Shown here one piece after another: positions 10,265 through 17,414 of a DNA stretch of 64,000 nt; positions within the stretch are counted from its first letter, which is position 1, and every line of letters starts with the position of its first letter. A program made the translations under genes and the position numbers. A model generated the notes under the pieces. That model did no database searches. It was not told the DNA's origin and saw only the letters and a list, made by a program, of their open reading frames with translations. Origin of the DNA: Colimorpha sp045222295 (GTDB lineage: Bacteria; Bacteroidota; Bacteroidia; Bacteroidales; P3); assembly GCA_045222295.1 (NCBI GenBank), contig JBGUXP010000006.1, forward strand, positions 1-64,000, written 5' to 3'.

Positions 10265-10660
10265 TTATTTGTTGTTCAACATCTCCTTTACTTTGTCAAT
10301 AAAATGGCGTGTGGGTAGCAATACATCATCAACATCCTCTTTGTTGAAGTCAAACATATCGCTATAGTCCCCCTTAGTACGCCAGTTCAACAGTTTGGAA
10401 TAAACACGGTATTCGTCAGCCGACATCTCCCCTGTCCTAACTGCACATTCCGAGAACTTCGCTATTACCCCACCATGTGACTTTGCCCCAACACCTCTCT
10501 TCAACAACAATGCCGATGCCACATAAAAACAAGCGTAATATAGGCGATTTACTGCCGAATTCCATTGATTTGCATTATACAGAATCATGGCAGCATCATA
10601 CACCTCATCGGCTTTTGCAATGCGGTAGGAAATGAATTCGTCTAAATCTTCTTGTGCCAT
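10265..10660 (-). CDS. HEPN domain protein (MNT/HEPN pair)
   Basis: A 131-residue helical protein of the HEPN family (PF05168 type). The N-terminal helix (AKADEVYDAAMILYNANQW), the NRLYYACFY helix and the C-terminal RTKGDYSD motif (residues 94-101) fit the family. The usual RNase-type R-x4-6-H motif is replaced by R-x4-Y here, as in many MNT-linked HEPN proteins, so RNase activity cannot be assumed. The start lies 4 nt after the MNT gene stop and the stop lies 11 nt before the giant gene. The pair resembles MNT/HEPN toxin-antitoxin modules, in which the nucleotidyltransferase modifies the HEPN partner; that role here is inferred. Confidence 0.85.
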   Translation of the reverse strand: MAQEDLDEFISYRIAKADEVYDAAMILYNANQWNSAVNRLYYACFYVASALLLKRGVGAKSHGGVIAKFSECAVRTGEMSADEYRVYSKLLNWRTKGDYSDMFDFNKEDVDDVLLPTRHFIDKVKEMLNNK

Positions 10661-10664
10661 TCTT

Positions 10665-10979
10665 CTACAATCTTACTGCCTCGCGGCTAACATTCTGATA
10701 AAACGGTGTGATACGGTGGCGTTTGTGCCAATCGTCTTTACCATAGGCAAACAAATGCACCACTTGGCCAGTCTCAATGATAAGGTCGGTCATGTGGTCT
10801 ATGAAAACGCCCTCCTCTTTGACCGAGAGCGTGCTCTTGGGAGATAACACCAGCACATCCCAGTCAGAATCCTCATGGGCAGTGCCACGCGACCGAGACC
10901 CATAAAGCCAAACCTCTGCACTAGGATCCACCTCTAGTACATTAGTTTTTATTTTTTCTTTCATCGTTTTGTCTGTCAT
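10665..10979 (-). CDS. Minimal nucleotidyltransferase (MNT)
   Basis: A 104-residue protein of the DNA polymerase beta superfamily. It has the GSRSRG motif at residues 27-32 and the metal-binding D-W-D at 39-41, which together form the GS-x(n)-DxD signature. The following beta-strand (VLVL) and a conserved TDLIIETG segment are present. It is the first gene of the minus-strand group MNT-HEPN-giant-giant and has a good promoter at 11119-11150, giving a leader of about 130 nt. In known pairs the MNT protein adds nucleotides to the HEPN toxin; this is family knowledge, not shown here. Confidence 0.87.
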   Translation of the reverse strand: MTDKTMKEKIKTNVLEVDPSAEVWLYGSRSRGTAHEDSDWDVLVLSPKSTLSVKEEGVFIDHMTDLIIETGQVVHLFAYGKDDWHKRHRITPFYQNVSREAVRL

Positions 10980-11118
10980 ATCCTGGTTATTTCCGGCCTA
11001 TCGCGCGCCTGTTTATAGTTATAAAATTATTTTTTACTCGTAATGTATTAATATCCCCAAATGCCAACACACAATCGCTCATACACTTAGGAGAGTATGG
11101 CCATTGTGGTCGATTAAG

Positions 11119-11150
11119 CAAAGATACAACTTTTTTTCTTTCCACAAAAA
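11119..11150 (-). promoter_or_regulatory. Promoter for the MNT-HEPN-giant group
   Basis: On the minus strand a TTTTG -33 box (plus 11145-11150) is followed after 18 nt by TATCTTTG (plus 11119-11126), matching the Bacteroidota TAnnTTTG -7 consensus. It would give a transcript starting near 11112, about 130 nt before the MNT start codon. Confidence 0.7.
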
Positions 11151-11189
11151 ATATCTCAATCAGAAGGGGAAAGATTGGAAAAGATTTTC

Positions 11190-11232
11190 TAGGGAGCTGG
11201 CAGCCCATCTTGGGCTGACTGAGGAGTGTGTC
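11190..11232. repeat. Dispersed repeat A-unit fragment
   Basis: A 43-nt stretch ending in GGGCTGACTGAGGAGTGTG followed by tc. It is the same, apart from one missing G, as part of the A unit downstream of tnaA (about 13100-13142), and is related to the copy inside the leader of the giant gene (3782-3842). It lies between the divergent promoters of the MNT group and tnaA. The rest of the 559-nt gap 10980-11538 holds the two promoters, the possible leader ORF, a tandem repeat and AT-rich sequence. Confidence 0.75.
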
Positions 11233-11290
11233 CCAAACAGAAAAATTTCTGATAGTTCTTTTAGTTCTGATTGAGATTTTGAAATTCTGA

Positions 11291-11319
11291 TTGCTATTTT
11301 AAAAAATTTTGTATATTTG
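11291..11319 (+). promoter_or_regulatory. tnaA promoter
   Basis: TTG at 11291-11293 and TATATTTG at 11312-11319 are spaced by 18 nt, matching the Bacteroidota -33/-7 consensus. The predicted transcript starts near 11326 and leaves a leader of about 210 nt before tnaA. Confidence 0.7.
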
Positions 11320-11329
11320 CAGTCGTGAT

Positions 11330-11407
11330 ATGACTGCTTACAATCCTCATATGACCCTCCATAAACTCTTCTTAAATATCAAGAAGAGAGACGTTTGTTT
11401 TAGTTAA
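11330..11407 (+). CDS. Possible 25-residue leader peptide upstream of tnaA
   Basis: A short ORF begins with ATG at 11330, only a few nt after the predicted transcription start, and ends at TAA 11405-11407, about 130 nt before tnaA. It encodes 25 residues (MTAYNPHMTL at the start, RDVCFS at the end). Size and position resemble E. coli tnaC, but there is no Trp codon, so a TnaC-type stalling mechanism is not supported. An 8-bp hairpin (11366-11373 with 11381-11388) lies inside it. It may be a chance ORF. Confidence 0.25.
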   Translation: MTAYNPHMTLHKLFLNIKKRDVCFS

Positions 11408-11430
11408 GAGTTAAGAGTTAAGAGTTAAGA
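11403..11430. repeat. (GTTAAGA)x4 tandem repeat in tnaA leader
   Basis: Four perfect copies of the 7-mer GTTAAGA run from 11403 to 11430 and begin at the stop codon of the possible leader ORF. Such short tandem units recur in several other gaps of this window. Confidence 0.85.
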
Positions 11431-11538
11431 GTTTGCCACGCAATTCTTCTTTCTTTTGACTCAAAAAGCCTTTTTGAGGCACACGTCAAGTATTATTTAA
11501 TATTATTTAACATACAAACAATTAAAAACCTAAATATT

Positions 11539-12915
11539 ATGGAATTACCCTTTGCAGAAGCTTGGAAAATCAAAATGGTTGAGCCCATCAAGAAGAGCAC
11601 CCGCGAGCAGCGCGAGCAGTGGCTCAAAGAGGCTCACAACAACGTGTTCATGCTGAAGAGCGACTACGTCTACATCGACCTCCTCACCGACTCCGGCACC
11701 GGCGCCATGAGCGACCGCCAGTGGGCCGCTATGATGCAGGGCGACGAGAGCTACGGCGGCGCCCGCTCGTTCTACCACATGAAGGACACCATCACCGAGA
11801 TCACCGGCTTCGAATATGTCATCCCCACCCACCAGGGCCGCGCCGCTGAGAACGTGCTGTTCAGCTACCTGGTGAAGCCCGGCATGGTCATCCCCGGCAA
11901 CGCCCACTTCGACACCACCAAGGGCCACATCGAGAGCCGCAAGGCCTTCGCCATCGACGTCACCGTCGCCGAAGCCTACGACACCCAGCTCGAAGCCCCC
12001 TTCAAAGGCAATGTCGACCTCGCCAAGCTGGAGAAAGTGCTGCAGGAGAACAAGGGCAACGTCCCCTTCATGGTCCTCACCGTCACCAACAACACCGTCG
12101 GCGGCCAGCCCGTCAGCATGCAGAACATCCGCGAGACCTGCGAGCTCTGCCACAAATACGGTGTGCCCGTGAACATCGACAGCGCCCGCTTCATCGAGAA
12201 CGCCTACTTCATCAAGACCCGCGAGAAAGGCTATGAGAACAAGACCCTCCGCGAGATCTGCAAGGAGATGTTCAGCTATGCCGACAGCATGACCATGAGC
12301 GCCAAGAAGGACGCCCTCGTCAACATGGGCGGCTTCATCGCCACCAGAAAGCAAGAGTGGTACGAAGGTGCCAAGATGTTCTGCATCCCCTTCGAGGGCT
12401 TCCTCACCTACGGCGGTATGAACGGCCGCGACATGGACGCCCTGGCCGTCGGTCTGAAGGAGAACCTCGAGTTCGAGATGGTCGAGACCCGCATCAAACA
12501 GGTCCATTACCTCGCCGCCAAGCTCGACGAGTACGGCATCCCCTACCAGCGTCCCGCCGGTGGCCACGCCATCTTCGTCGACGCCGACAAGGTGCTCACC
12601 AACATCCCCAAGGAGGAGTTCCCCGCCCAGACCCTCACCTGCGAGCTCTACCTCGAGGCCGGCATCCGCGCCTGTGAGATTGGCTACGTCCTCGCCGACC
12701 GCGACCCCGTGACCCGCGAGAACCGCTTCGGTGGCAACGACTTCGTGCGCCTCTGCATCCCGCGCCGCGTCTACACCAACAACCACATGGATGTCATCGC
12801 CGCCGCCCTCAAGAACGTCTACGACCGTCGCGACAGCATCAAACGCGGTCTGGAGATCACCTGGGAGGCCGAGCTGATGCGCCACTTCACCTGCCAGTTC
12901 AAACGCCTCGGCTAA
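11539..12915 (+). CDS. tnaA: Tryptophanase
   Basis: A 458-residue PLP enzyme that cleaves L-tryptophan to indole, pyruvate and ammonia in the cytosol. Family signatures are IDLLTDSGTGAMSDRQW near residue 48, THQGRAAENVL, and MSAKKD with PLP lysine K257. The close homologue tyrosine phenol-lyase is excluded by two positions. Residue 381 (GIRACEIG) is Ile where TPL has its substrate-binding Arg381, and residue 449 (MRHFT) is His, as in E. coli tryptophanase His463, where TPL has Phe. Codon use is strongly biased to C/G-ending codons, which suggests high expression. The gene stands alone with its own promoter and terminator and is bracketed by copies of a dispersed repeat. Confidence 0.93.
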   Translation: MELPFAEAWKIKMVEPIKKSTREQREQWLKEAHNNVFMLKSDYVYIDLLTDSGTGAMSDRQWAAMMQGDESYGGARSFYHMKDTITEITGFEYVIPTHQGRAAENVLFSYLVKPGMVIPGNAHFDTTKGHIESRKAFAIDVTVAEAYDTQLEAPFKGNVDLAKLEKVLQENKGNVPFMVLTVTNNTVGGQPVSMQNIRETCELCHKYGVPVNIDSARFIENAYFIKTREKGYENKTLREICKEMFSYADSMTMSAKKDALVNMGGFIATRKQEWYEGAKMFCIPFEGFLTYGGMNGRDMDALAVGLKENLEFEMVETRIKQVHYLAAKLDEYGIPYQRPAGGHAIFVDADKVLTNIPKEEFPAQTLTCELYLEAGIRACEIGYVLADRDPVTRENRFGGNDFVRLCIPRRVYTNNHMDVIAAALKNVYDRRDSIKRGLEITWEAELMRHFTCQFKRLG

Positions 12916-12937
12916 TCGTCCGAGAATTCTTTCATAC

Positions 12938-12979
12938 CAAGCCCTGCTGTTTTCTCACGGCGGGGCTTGATTTTTTTTA
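12938..12979 (+). terminator. tnaA rho-independent terminator
   Basis: A stem of CAAGCCCTGCTG with CGGCGGGGCTTG (two G-U pairs) and an 8-nt loop is followed by a T-rich run, about 20 nt after the tnaA stop codon. Confidence 0.85.
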
Positions 12980-12980
12980 C

Positions 12981-13270
12981 CCGCCCCGCGAGAAACCCAC
13001 CCTGACCCCTCCGGGGCCACCCCTCCCGGTGGGAGGGGAAGGCTACCGCGCCCAAATCCATCCAGCTGCTCAGCCACCATTTAGCTGCTCCCCTAAGCTA
13101 GGGGAGCTGGCAGCCCATCTTGGGCTGACTGAGGAGTGTGTCCTGATATGTGTCCTGATGCTCTTTGTCACACGCCCCCGTCCGCCCTACGGGCGGCCAC
13201 CCCCTCTAGCTTTGCTCCACTACGGTCGCAGGCCATGTCTCCTTTGGAGCCAGGCAGAGAGGGGGAGCTG
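12981..13270. repeat. Composite of dispersed palindromic repeats between tnaA and hpf
   Basis: This gene-free stretch consists of at least three repeat units. A GC-rich palindromic unit lies near 13000-13042 (cccctccgggg and ctcccggtgggag cores). An A unit lies at about 13083-13142 (ctcccctaagctaggggag, then GGGCTGACTGAGGAGTGTG). A B unit lies at about 13172-13270 (CACGCCCCCGTCCGCCCTA, ending in AGAGGGGGAGCT) and is interrupted by about 45 bp of unrelated sequence. A and B units also occur in reverse arrangement at 3706-3842 inside a coding region. No gene is seen here. Confidence 0.75.
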
Positions 13271-13304
13271 CGGACGGGGTAGGTTTGTCGCAAAAAGGCG
13301 GGCC

Positions 13305-13353
13305 ATAATACGGAAGAGGGGGCATCCTGATGGATGCCCCCTCTTCCGTATTA
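13305..13353 (-). terminator. hpf terminator, long perfect hairpin
   Basis: A near-perfect inverted repeat with arms of about 21 nt (AATACGGAAGAGGGGGCATCC and its complement) around a TGAT loop lies directly downstream of hpf. The minus-strand side lacks an immediate T-run, so it may act as a processing-stable 3' end as much as an intrinsic terminator. Confidence 0.7.
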
Positions 13354-13362
13354 CCCTATCGC

Positions 13363-13650
13363 TCAAGCGTTCTTGTATTTCTCGATCTGAACTCTGAGGG
13401 TGTCGATGCCCTCGGCGATAGCCTGCTCGAAGGTGTCGGCCTGCTTGGTGACGAAGAGGTCCTTGCCAGGGACATTAAGACGAATTTCGGCGATTTTATT
13501 ATTGTCGCTCTCGGGCTTGTCGACCTTGAGGGTCACCTCGCACCCAACGGCGCTGTCAATCATGCGGTCCAGTTTGGCAACTTTTTCGTTGATGAATTTC
13601 TCGAGTTTCTCGTCGGCACGGAATTTTACCGAATTGATGATAGTGTTCAT
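13363..13650 (-). CDS. hpf: Ribosome hibernation promoting factor (short HPF)
   Basis: A 95-residue protein of the HPF/RaiA (YfiA) family, which binds the 30S subunit and helps form inactive ribosomes in stationary phase. The beta-alpha-beta-beta-beta-alpha pattern is visible: INSVKFRAD, the helix LEKFINEKVAKLDRM, strands CEVTLKVDK and AEIRLNVPG, KDLFVTKQ, then the helix DTFEQAIAEGIDTLRVQIEKY. Its length fits the short form without the dimerising C-terminal domain. It follows the recombinase gene by 29 nt on the same strand, a common Bacteroidota arrangement. Confidence 0.93.
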   Translation of the reverse strand: MNTIINSVKFRADEKLEKFINEKVAKLDRMIDSAVGCEVTLKVDKPESDNNKIAEIRLNVPGKDLFVTKQADTFEQAIAEGIDTLRVQIEKYKNA

Positions 13651-13679
13651 AATATCCTCCTTTTTTATATAGGTTGTTG

Positions 13680-14582
13680 TTATTGTGTTTTCTTTCTCGC
13701 ACGAGGGTGGGCGTACTTGTAGACCTCCTTGAGGTGCTCGCGGGTGACATGCGTGTAGACCTCGGTGGTGGCGAGGTCGGCATGGCCGAGCAGCTCTTTG
13801 ATGGCCTGTATGTTGCCTCCTTCGTTCAGGAGATGGGTGGCGAAGCTGTGGCGGAACACATGTGGGCTGATGCGGTCGGCGTTGGAGAGCAGAGACATGT
13901 ATTTTTTCACGGTGTTATAGATGTCCTGCGGGGTGATTTGCCTACCGCGGCGACCCACAAAGAGCCATTCGCTCGCTCCTTTTTCCTCCTCCTTTAACGC
14001 GACATATTGTTTAATATTGTGTGCCAGTTCAGATTCTATAGGTATAATTCTCTCTTTATTTCTCTTTCCCAACACTTTAATGGTCAAAGAAGAGTAGTCG
14101 ACAGCATTCACCTTGAGTCCTGCCAGCTCGGAACGACGGATGCCCGTCTCATAGAGCAGGCGCAGCATAAGCTTGTCGCGCTGGCCGACGAAGTCGTCGG
14201 GGAAGAGTCCTTCGTCATAGAGGTGTTCCACCTCGCCCTCCTTGAAGAAGACGGGGAGGCGCTTGGGCTGACGCGGAGCCGACACCTTGGCCATGATATC
14301 GGTGTCGAAGAGACCGTGGCGCCGCAGGTAGCGGAAGAAACTGCTGAGCGACGAGAGGCGGCGCTTGACGGTGCCGGGGTTCTCACCGCGGTCCATGTGC
14401 TCCATCTGCCACGAGCGCACCTCGCGAGCCTTAACCTCTTCAAGGTCTGTAATACCCTGACTGGAGAGCCATTGCGAAAAGTCGCGCAGGTCCTCTGTAT
14501 AGTTGTATACCGTCCCCGGCGCCATGCGACGCTCGTTGGCGATATAGCCGTGGAACCGTTCTATGGCCTCATCTACTCGCAT
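13680..14582 (-). CDS. xerC: Tyrosine recombinase, XerC/XerD type
   Basis: A 300-residue site-specific recombinase that probably resolves chromosome dimers at a dif-like site. The N-terminal SAM-like DNA-binding domain covers about residues 1-90. The catalytic domain has R149 (TGIRRSEL), K173 (GKRNKER), H241-x2-R244 (HVFRHSFATHLL), H267 (LLGHADL) and nucleophile Y276 (TTEVYTHV), so the full active-site set is present. Its start overlaps the end of the upstream lipoprotein gene by 10 nt, suggesting translational coupling, and hpf follows. XerC versus XerD cannot be decided from one copy. Confidence 0.9.
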   Translation of the reverse strand: MRVDEAIERFHGYIANERRMAPGTVYNYTEDLRDFSQWLSSQGITDLEEVKAREVRSWQMEHMDRGENPGTVKRRLSSLSSFFRYLRRHGLFDTDIMAKVSAPRQPKRLPVFFKEGEVEHLYDEGLFPDDFVGQRDKLMLRLLYETGIRRSELAGLKVNAVDYSSLTIKVLGKRNKERIIPIESELAHNIKQYVALKEEEKGASEWLFVGRRGRQITPQDIYNTVKKYMSLLSNADRISPHVFRHSFATHLLNEGGNIQAIKELLGHADLATTEVYTHVTREHLKEVYKYAHPRARKKTQ

Positions 14583-14845
14583 TTAAAGGAGTCGCCGCCT
14601 TCGACGAACTCTTTCATCTTGGCCTCGTCGTTCTCATATTTCTCGTAGGCCATCTTGATCATTTCGCCCCATTCCTCGATACAGGCCTCAGCTTCGGCCG
14701 CCTTAGTATCGTCTTTCGCAAGTTTCTGGCATTCGCAGGCTTTCTGGGCAATCTTCTTTCCTTCGGCAGCAGGGCCACCGGAACATCCAACCACGACGGC
14801 TACAAAGGCCAATGCACTCACAGACAATAATACTTTCTTCATCAT
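14573..14845 (-). CDS. Small lipoprotein, 90 aa
   Basis: The start MMKKVLLSVSALAFVAVVVGCSGG is a lipoprotein signal peptide with its lipobox Cys. The mature part is a short charged, helical region with a CECQK segment, other Cys residues (ACIEEW, SFKCE) and many Lys/Glu. I chose the ATG at 14845 because it gives a proper signal peptide and follows a good promoter; an upstream in-frame ATG would add an unlikely 23-residue extension. The gene overlaps the recombinase start by 10 nt. Function is unknown. The paired cysteines may form disulfides in the periplasm. Confidence 0.75.
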   Translation of the reverse strand: MMKKVLLSVSALAFVAVVVGCSGGPAAEGKKIAQKACECQKLAKDDTKAAEAEACIEEWGEMIKMAYEKYENDEAKMKEFVEGGDSFKCE

Positions 14846-14869
14846 ATCGATTAGGTTTTTAATTTTTTG

Positions 14870-14901
14870 CAAAATTACTAAACTTTTTCCAATCTTGCAA
14901 A
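14870..14901 (-). promoter_or_regulatory. Promoter for lipoprotein-xer-hpf operon
   Basis: On the minus strand TTTG (plus 14898-14901) is followed after 20 nt by TAATTTTG (plus 14870-14877), matching the Bacteroidota promoter consensus. The start codon is 25 nt further on. Confidence 0.7.
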
Positions 14902-14990
14902 TTTTTTTTCGCATAATAAAGATTTATCCGTGGCGACACAATAAAAAAAACTTTTTAGAGTTACGCTAAAAATATATAAATACTATTACC

Positions 14991-16754
14991 ATGGATATCA
15001 ATACCCTCAACATCGATGAAAGTGCCAAGCTGAATGCCAAGGCTTGGCTCGAAGGTGAATATGACGAGGCCACCAAGCAGGCCATCCGCGACATGGCGGA
15101 GAATAACCCCAACGAGCTCAACGAGAGCTTCTACCGCAACCTGGAGTTCGGCACCGGCGGCCTGCGCGGCATCATGGGCGTGGGCACCAACCGCATGAAT
15201 AAATACACCGTGGCCATGGCCACCCAAGGCTTGGCGAACTACGTCAGAAAGGTCGTAGAGTCAGAAAGTCATAAAGTCGCAGAGTTAAGGGCCGCGGTAT
15301 CGCACGACAGCCGCAACCACAGCCGCGAGTTTGCCGAGATTACCGCCAATGTCCTTGCCGCCAATGGCTTCAAGGTCTACCTCTTCGACGGCATGCGTCC
15401 CACGCCGGAGCTGAGCTTCGCCGTGCGCCACTTCAACTGCCACACCGGCGTGATGCTCACCGCCAGCCACAACCCCAAAGAGTATAACGGCTACAAGGCC
15501 TATTGGAGCGACGGCTGCCAGCTCACCGCCCCGCACGACACCGCCGTCATCGACGAGGTACTGAAAATCAAACATCTGAGTGACGTGAAGATGAGCGGTG
15601 GCGAGAAAAATATCACCATCATCGGCGAAGAGGTCGACAAGGTCTTCCTGGCCCGCGTGGAAGCCAACAGCCTCAACCCCGAAGTCATCAAGAAGCACCA
15701 CGACGTGAAGATCGTCTACACCCCTCTCCACGGCACAGGCATCACCCTCATCCCGCGCATGCTGAAACAGCTGGGCTTCACCAATGTCAATATCGTGGAG
15801 GCGCAGGCCATCCCCGACGGCAACTTCCCCACCACCCCCTCTCCCAACCCCGAGGAGAAGGCTGCCATGAAGATGGCCGTGGAGCTGGCCAAGGATATCG
15901 ATGCCGACATCGTCTTTGCCAGTGACCCCGACGCCGACCGCGTGGGCGTCGCCGTGAAACGTCCCGACGGCGAGTGGATGCTCCTCAACGGCAACCAGAC
16001 CATGAGCGTCCTCATCTACTATATCGTCAAGCAGTGGCAGGAGAAGCAGCTGCTCACCGGCAACGAGTTCATGGTGAAGACCATCGTCACCAGCGAGCTG
16101 CCCGCCGACATCGCCACCCGCTCCGGTATCAAGATTTACGACGTGCTGACGGGCTTCAAGTTCATCGGAGCTAAAATCCGCGAGCTCGAAGGTGTCGAGC
16201 AGTTCATCGCCGGCGGCGAGGAGAGCTACGGCTACATGATTGGCGACTTCGTGCGCGACAAGGACGCCGTGGCCGCCTGCTCGATGATTGCCGAGATTGC
16301 CGCCTGGGCTCTTGAGAACGGCAAGACCTTCTTCGACGTGCTCGTCGACATCTACAAGGAATACGGCTTCTACAAGGAAGGCCTCGTCAGCGTGGTGCGC
16401 AAGGGCAAGAGCGGCGCCGAGGAGATACAGCAGATGATGCGCGACTACCGCAGCAACCCGCCCGCCGAAATCGACGGCGAGAAGGTGGTGTGCATCAAGG
16501 ACTACCAGACCCACGAGAGCAAGGACCTCGTCAGCGGCAAGGTCACCCCCATCGACCTGCCGAAGAGCAACGTGTTGCAGTTCTTCACCGACAAAGGCAA
16601 CAAAGTCACCGTGCGTCCCAGCGGCACCGAGCCCAAGATCAAGTTCTACTTCGGCGTCAAGGGCGACCTCTGCTGCAAAGAGAACTTCGACAAGACCAAC
16701 GAAGCCCTCGATGCCAAGATTGAGTCCATCAAGAAGAGCATGAACCTGGTGTGA
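14991..16754 (+). CDS. pgm: Phosphoglucomutase/phosphomannomutase
   Basis: A 587-residue alpha-D-phosphohexomutase that interconverts hexose-1- and hexose-6-phosphates in the cytosol. The phosphoserine loop TASHNPKEYNG has catalytic S159. The metal loop DPDADR is at 312-317, the sugar-binding loop GGEESYGY lies near residue 408, and the C-terminal phosphate-binding loop is RPSGTEPKIKFY. The length fits the long PgcA-like branch. Residues about 85-100 (VRKVVESESHKVAELR) are encoded by a tandem AGTC-type micro-repeat (15243-15290) that is unlike the rest of the gene. It lies in the loop before the conserved AVSHDSRNHS strand, so the enzyme may tolerate it. Confidence 0.92.
   Translation: MDINTLNIDESAKLNAKAWLEGEYDEATKQAIRDMAENNPNELNESFYRNLEFGTGGLRGIMGVGTNRMNKYTVAMATQGLANYVRKVVESESHKVAELRAAVSHDSRNHSREFAEITANVLAANGFKVYLFDGMRPTPELSFAVRHFNCHTGVMLTASHNPKEYNGYKAYWSDGCQLTAPHDTAVIDEVLKIKHLSDVKMSGGEKNITIIGEEVDKVFLARVEANSLNPEVIKKHHDVKIVYTPLHGTGITLIPRMLKQLGFTNVNIVEAQAIPDGNFPTTPSPNPEEKAAMKMAVELAKDIDADIVFASDPDADRVGVAVKRPDGEWMLLNGNQTMSVLIYYIVKQWQEKQLLTGNEFMVKTIVTSELPADIATRSGIKIYDVLTGFKFIGAKIRELEGVEQFIAGGEESYGYMIGDFVRDKDAVAACSMIAEIAAWALENGKTFFDVLVDIYKEYGFYKEGLVSVVRKGKSGAEEIQQMMRDYRSNPPAEIDGEKVVCIKDYQTHESKDLVSGKVTPIDLPKSNVLQFFTDKGNKVTVRPSGTEPKIKFYFGVKGDLCCKENFDKTNEALDAKIESIKKSMNLV
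15243..15290. repeat. Micro-repeat inside pgm
   Basis: Imperfect tandem units of the type agtcagaaagtc, ataaagtcgc and agagt lie in frame inside pgm. They break the local GC-rich codon pattern and resemble spacer repeats seen in gaps of this window. Confidence 0.55.
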
Positions 16755-16790
16755 AGTGACTGAGTGACTGAGTGGCTGGGTGACAAAGTG
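16751..16790. repeat. GAGTGACT micro-repeat between pgm and recR
   Basis: Degenerate tandem copies of an 8-mer (gtgactga, gtgactga, gtggctgg, gtgacaaa) fill most of the 45-nt gap between pgm and recR. Confidence 0.7.
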
Positions 16791-16799
16791 TAATGGAAG

Positions 16800-17414
16800 A
16801 TGAATCTGCCGAGTAAGATACTGGAGGAGGCCGTCGAACAACTGGCCACATTGCCAGGCGTAGGAAAACGCTCGGCTTTGCGCTATGCGCTCTTCCTCAT
16901 GAACGAGGAGGAGAGCAAGGTGCGCGATCTCTCCGAGGCCTTGCTGCGTCTGAAGACCCACCTACACCACTGCCGCCACTGCCACAATGTCAGCGACACC
17001 GAGGTGTGTCCCATTTGCTCATCGGAGAAACGGCAGCGAGGCATCGTCTGCGTGGTGGAGAACGTGCAGGACGTGATGGCTGTGGAGAACACACAACAGT
17101 ATCGCGGCCTCTACCATGTGCTGGGCGGTGTCATCTCGCCCATCGACGGCATCGGTGTTCATGATCTCGAGATAGCCTCGCTCGTCCGACGGGTGCAGAC
17201 CGGCGACCCCTACCCTGTCGAGGAGGTCATCCTGGCCCTCCCCACCACCATGGAGGGCGACACCACGAACTACTATATCAACAAACTGTTGCAGCCCCTG
17301 GGAGTGAAGGTCACCACGCTGGCCCGCGGTGTCGCCGTGGGCGACAGCCTGGAATATGCCGACGAGATCACCCTCGGCCGCAGCATCATGCACCGAATAC
17401 CATTTGAAGGATGA
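16800..17414 (+). CDS. recR: Recombination mediator protein RecR
   Basis: A 204-residue DNA-repair protein that works with RecO and RecF to load RecA on gapped DNA. The N-terminal helix-hairpin-helix (LATLPGVGKRSALRYALFLM) is followed by a four-Cys zinc finger (CRHCHNVSDTEVCPIC), a Toprim domain (IVCVVENVQDVMAVE, then GVISPIDGIG) and the C-terminal helix region. The length is typical. The stop overlaps the next gene by 4 nt (ATGA). Confidence 0.95.
   Translation: MNLPSKILEEAVEQLATLPGVGKRSALRYALFLMNEEESKVRDLSEALLRLKTHLHHCRHCHNVSDTEVCPICSSEKRQRGIVCVVENVQDVMAVENTQQYRGLYHVLGGVISPIDGIGVHDLEIASLVRRVQTGDPYPVEEVILALPTTMEGDTTNYYINKLLQPLGVKVTTLARGVAVGDSLEYADEITLGRSIMHRIPFEG

Noticed and set aside
11539..12915. 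Tyrosine phenol-lyase as an alternative for tnaA
   Set aside because: The TPL-specific Arg at position 381 is Ile and the position equivalent to TPL Phe448 is His, as in tryptophanase.
12981..13304. Gene in the gap between tnaA and hpf
   Set aside because: The only open frame (13029-13397) is made of palindromic repeat units and then runs through the terminator into antisense hpf.
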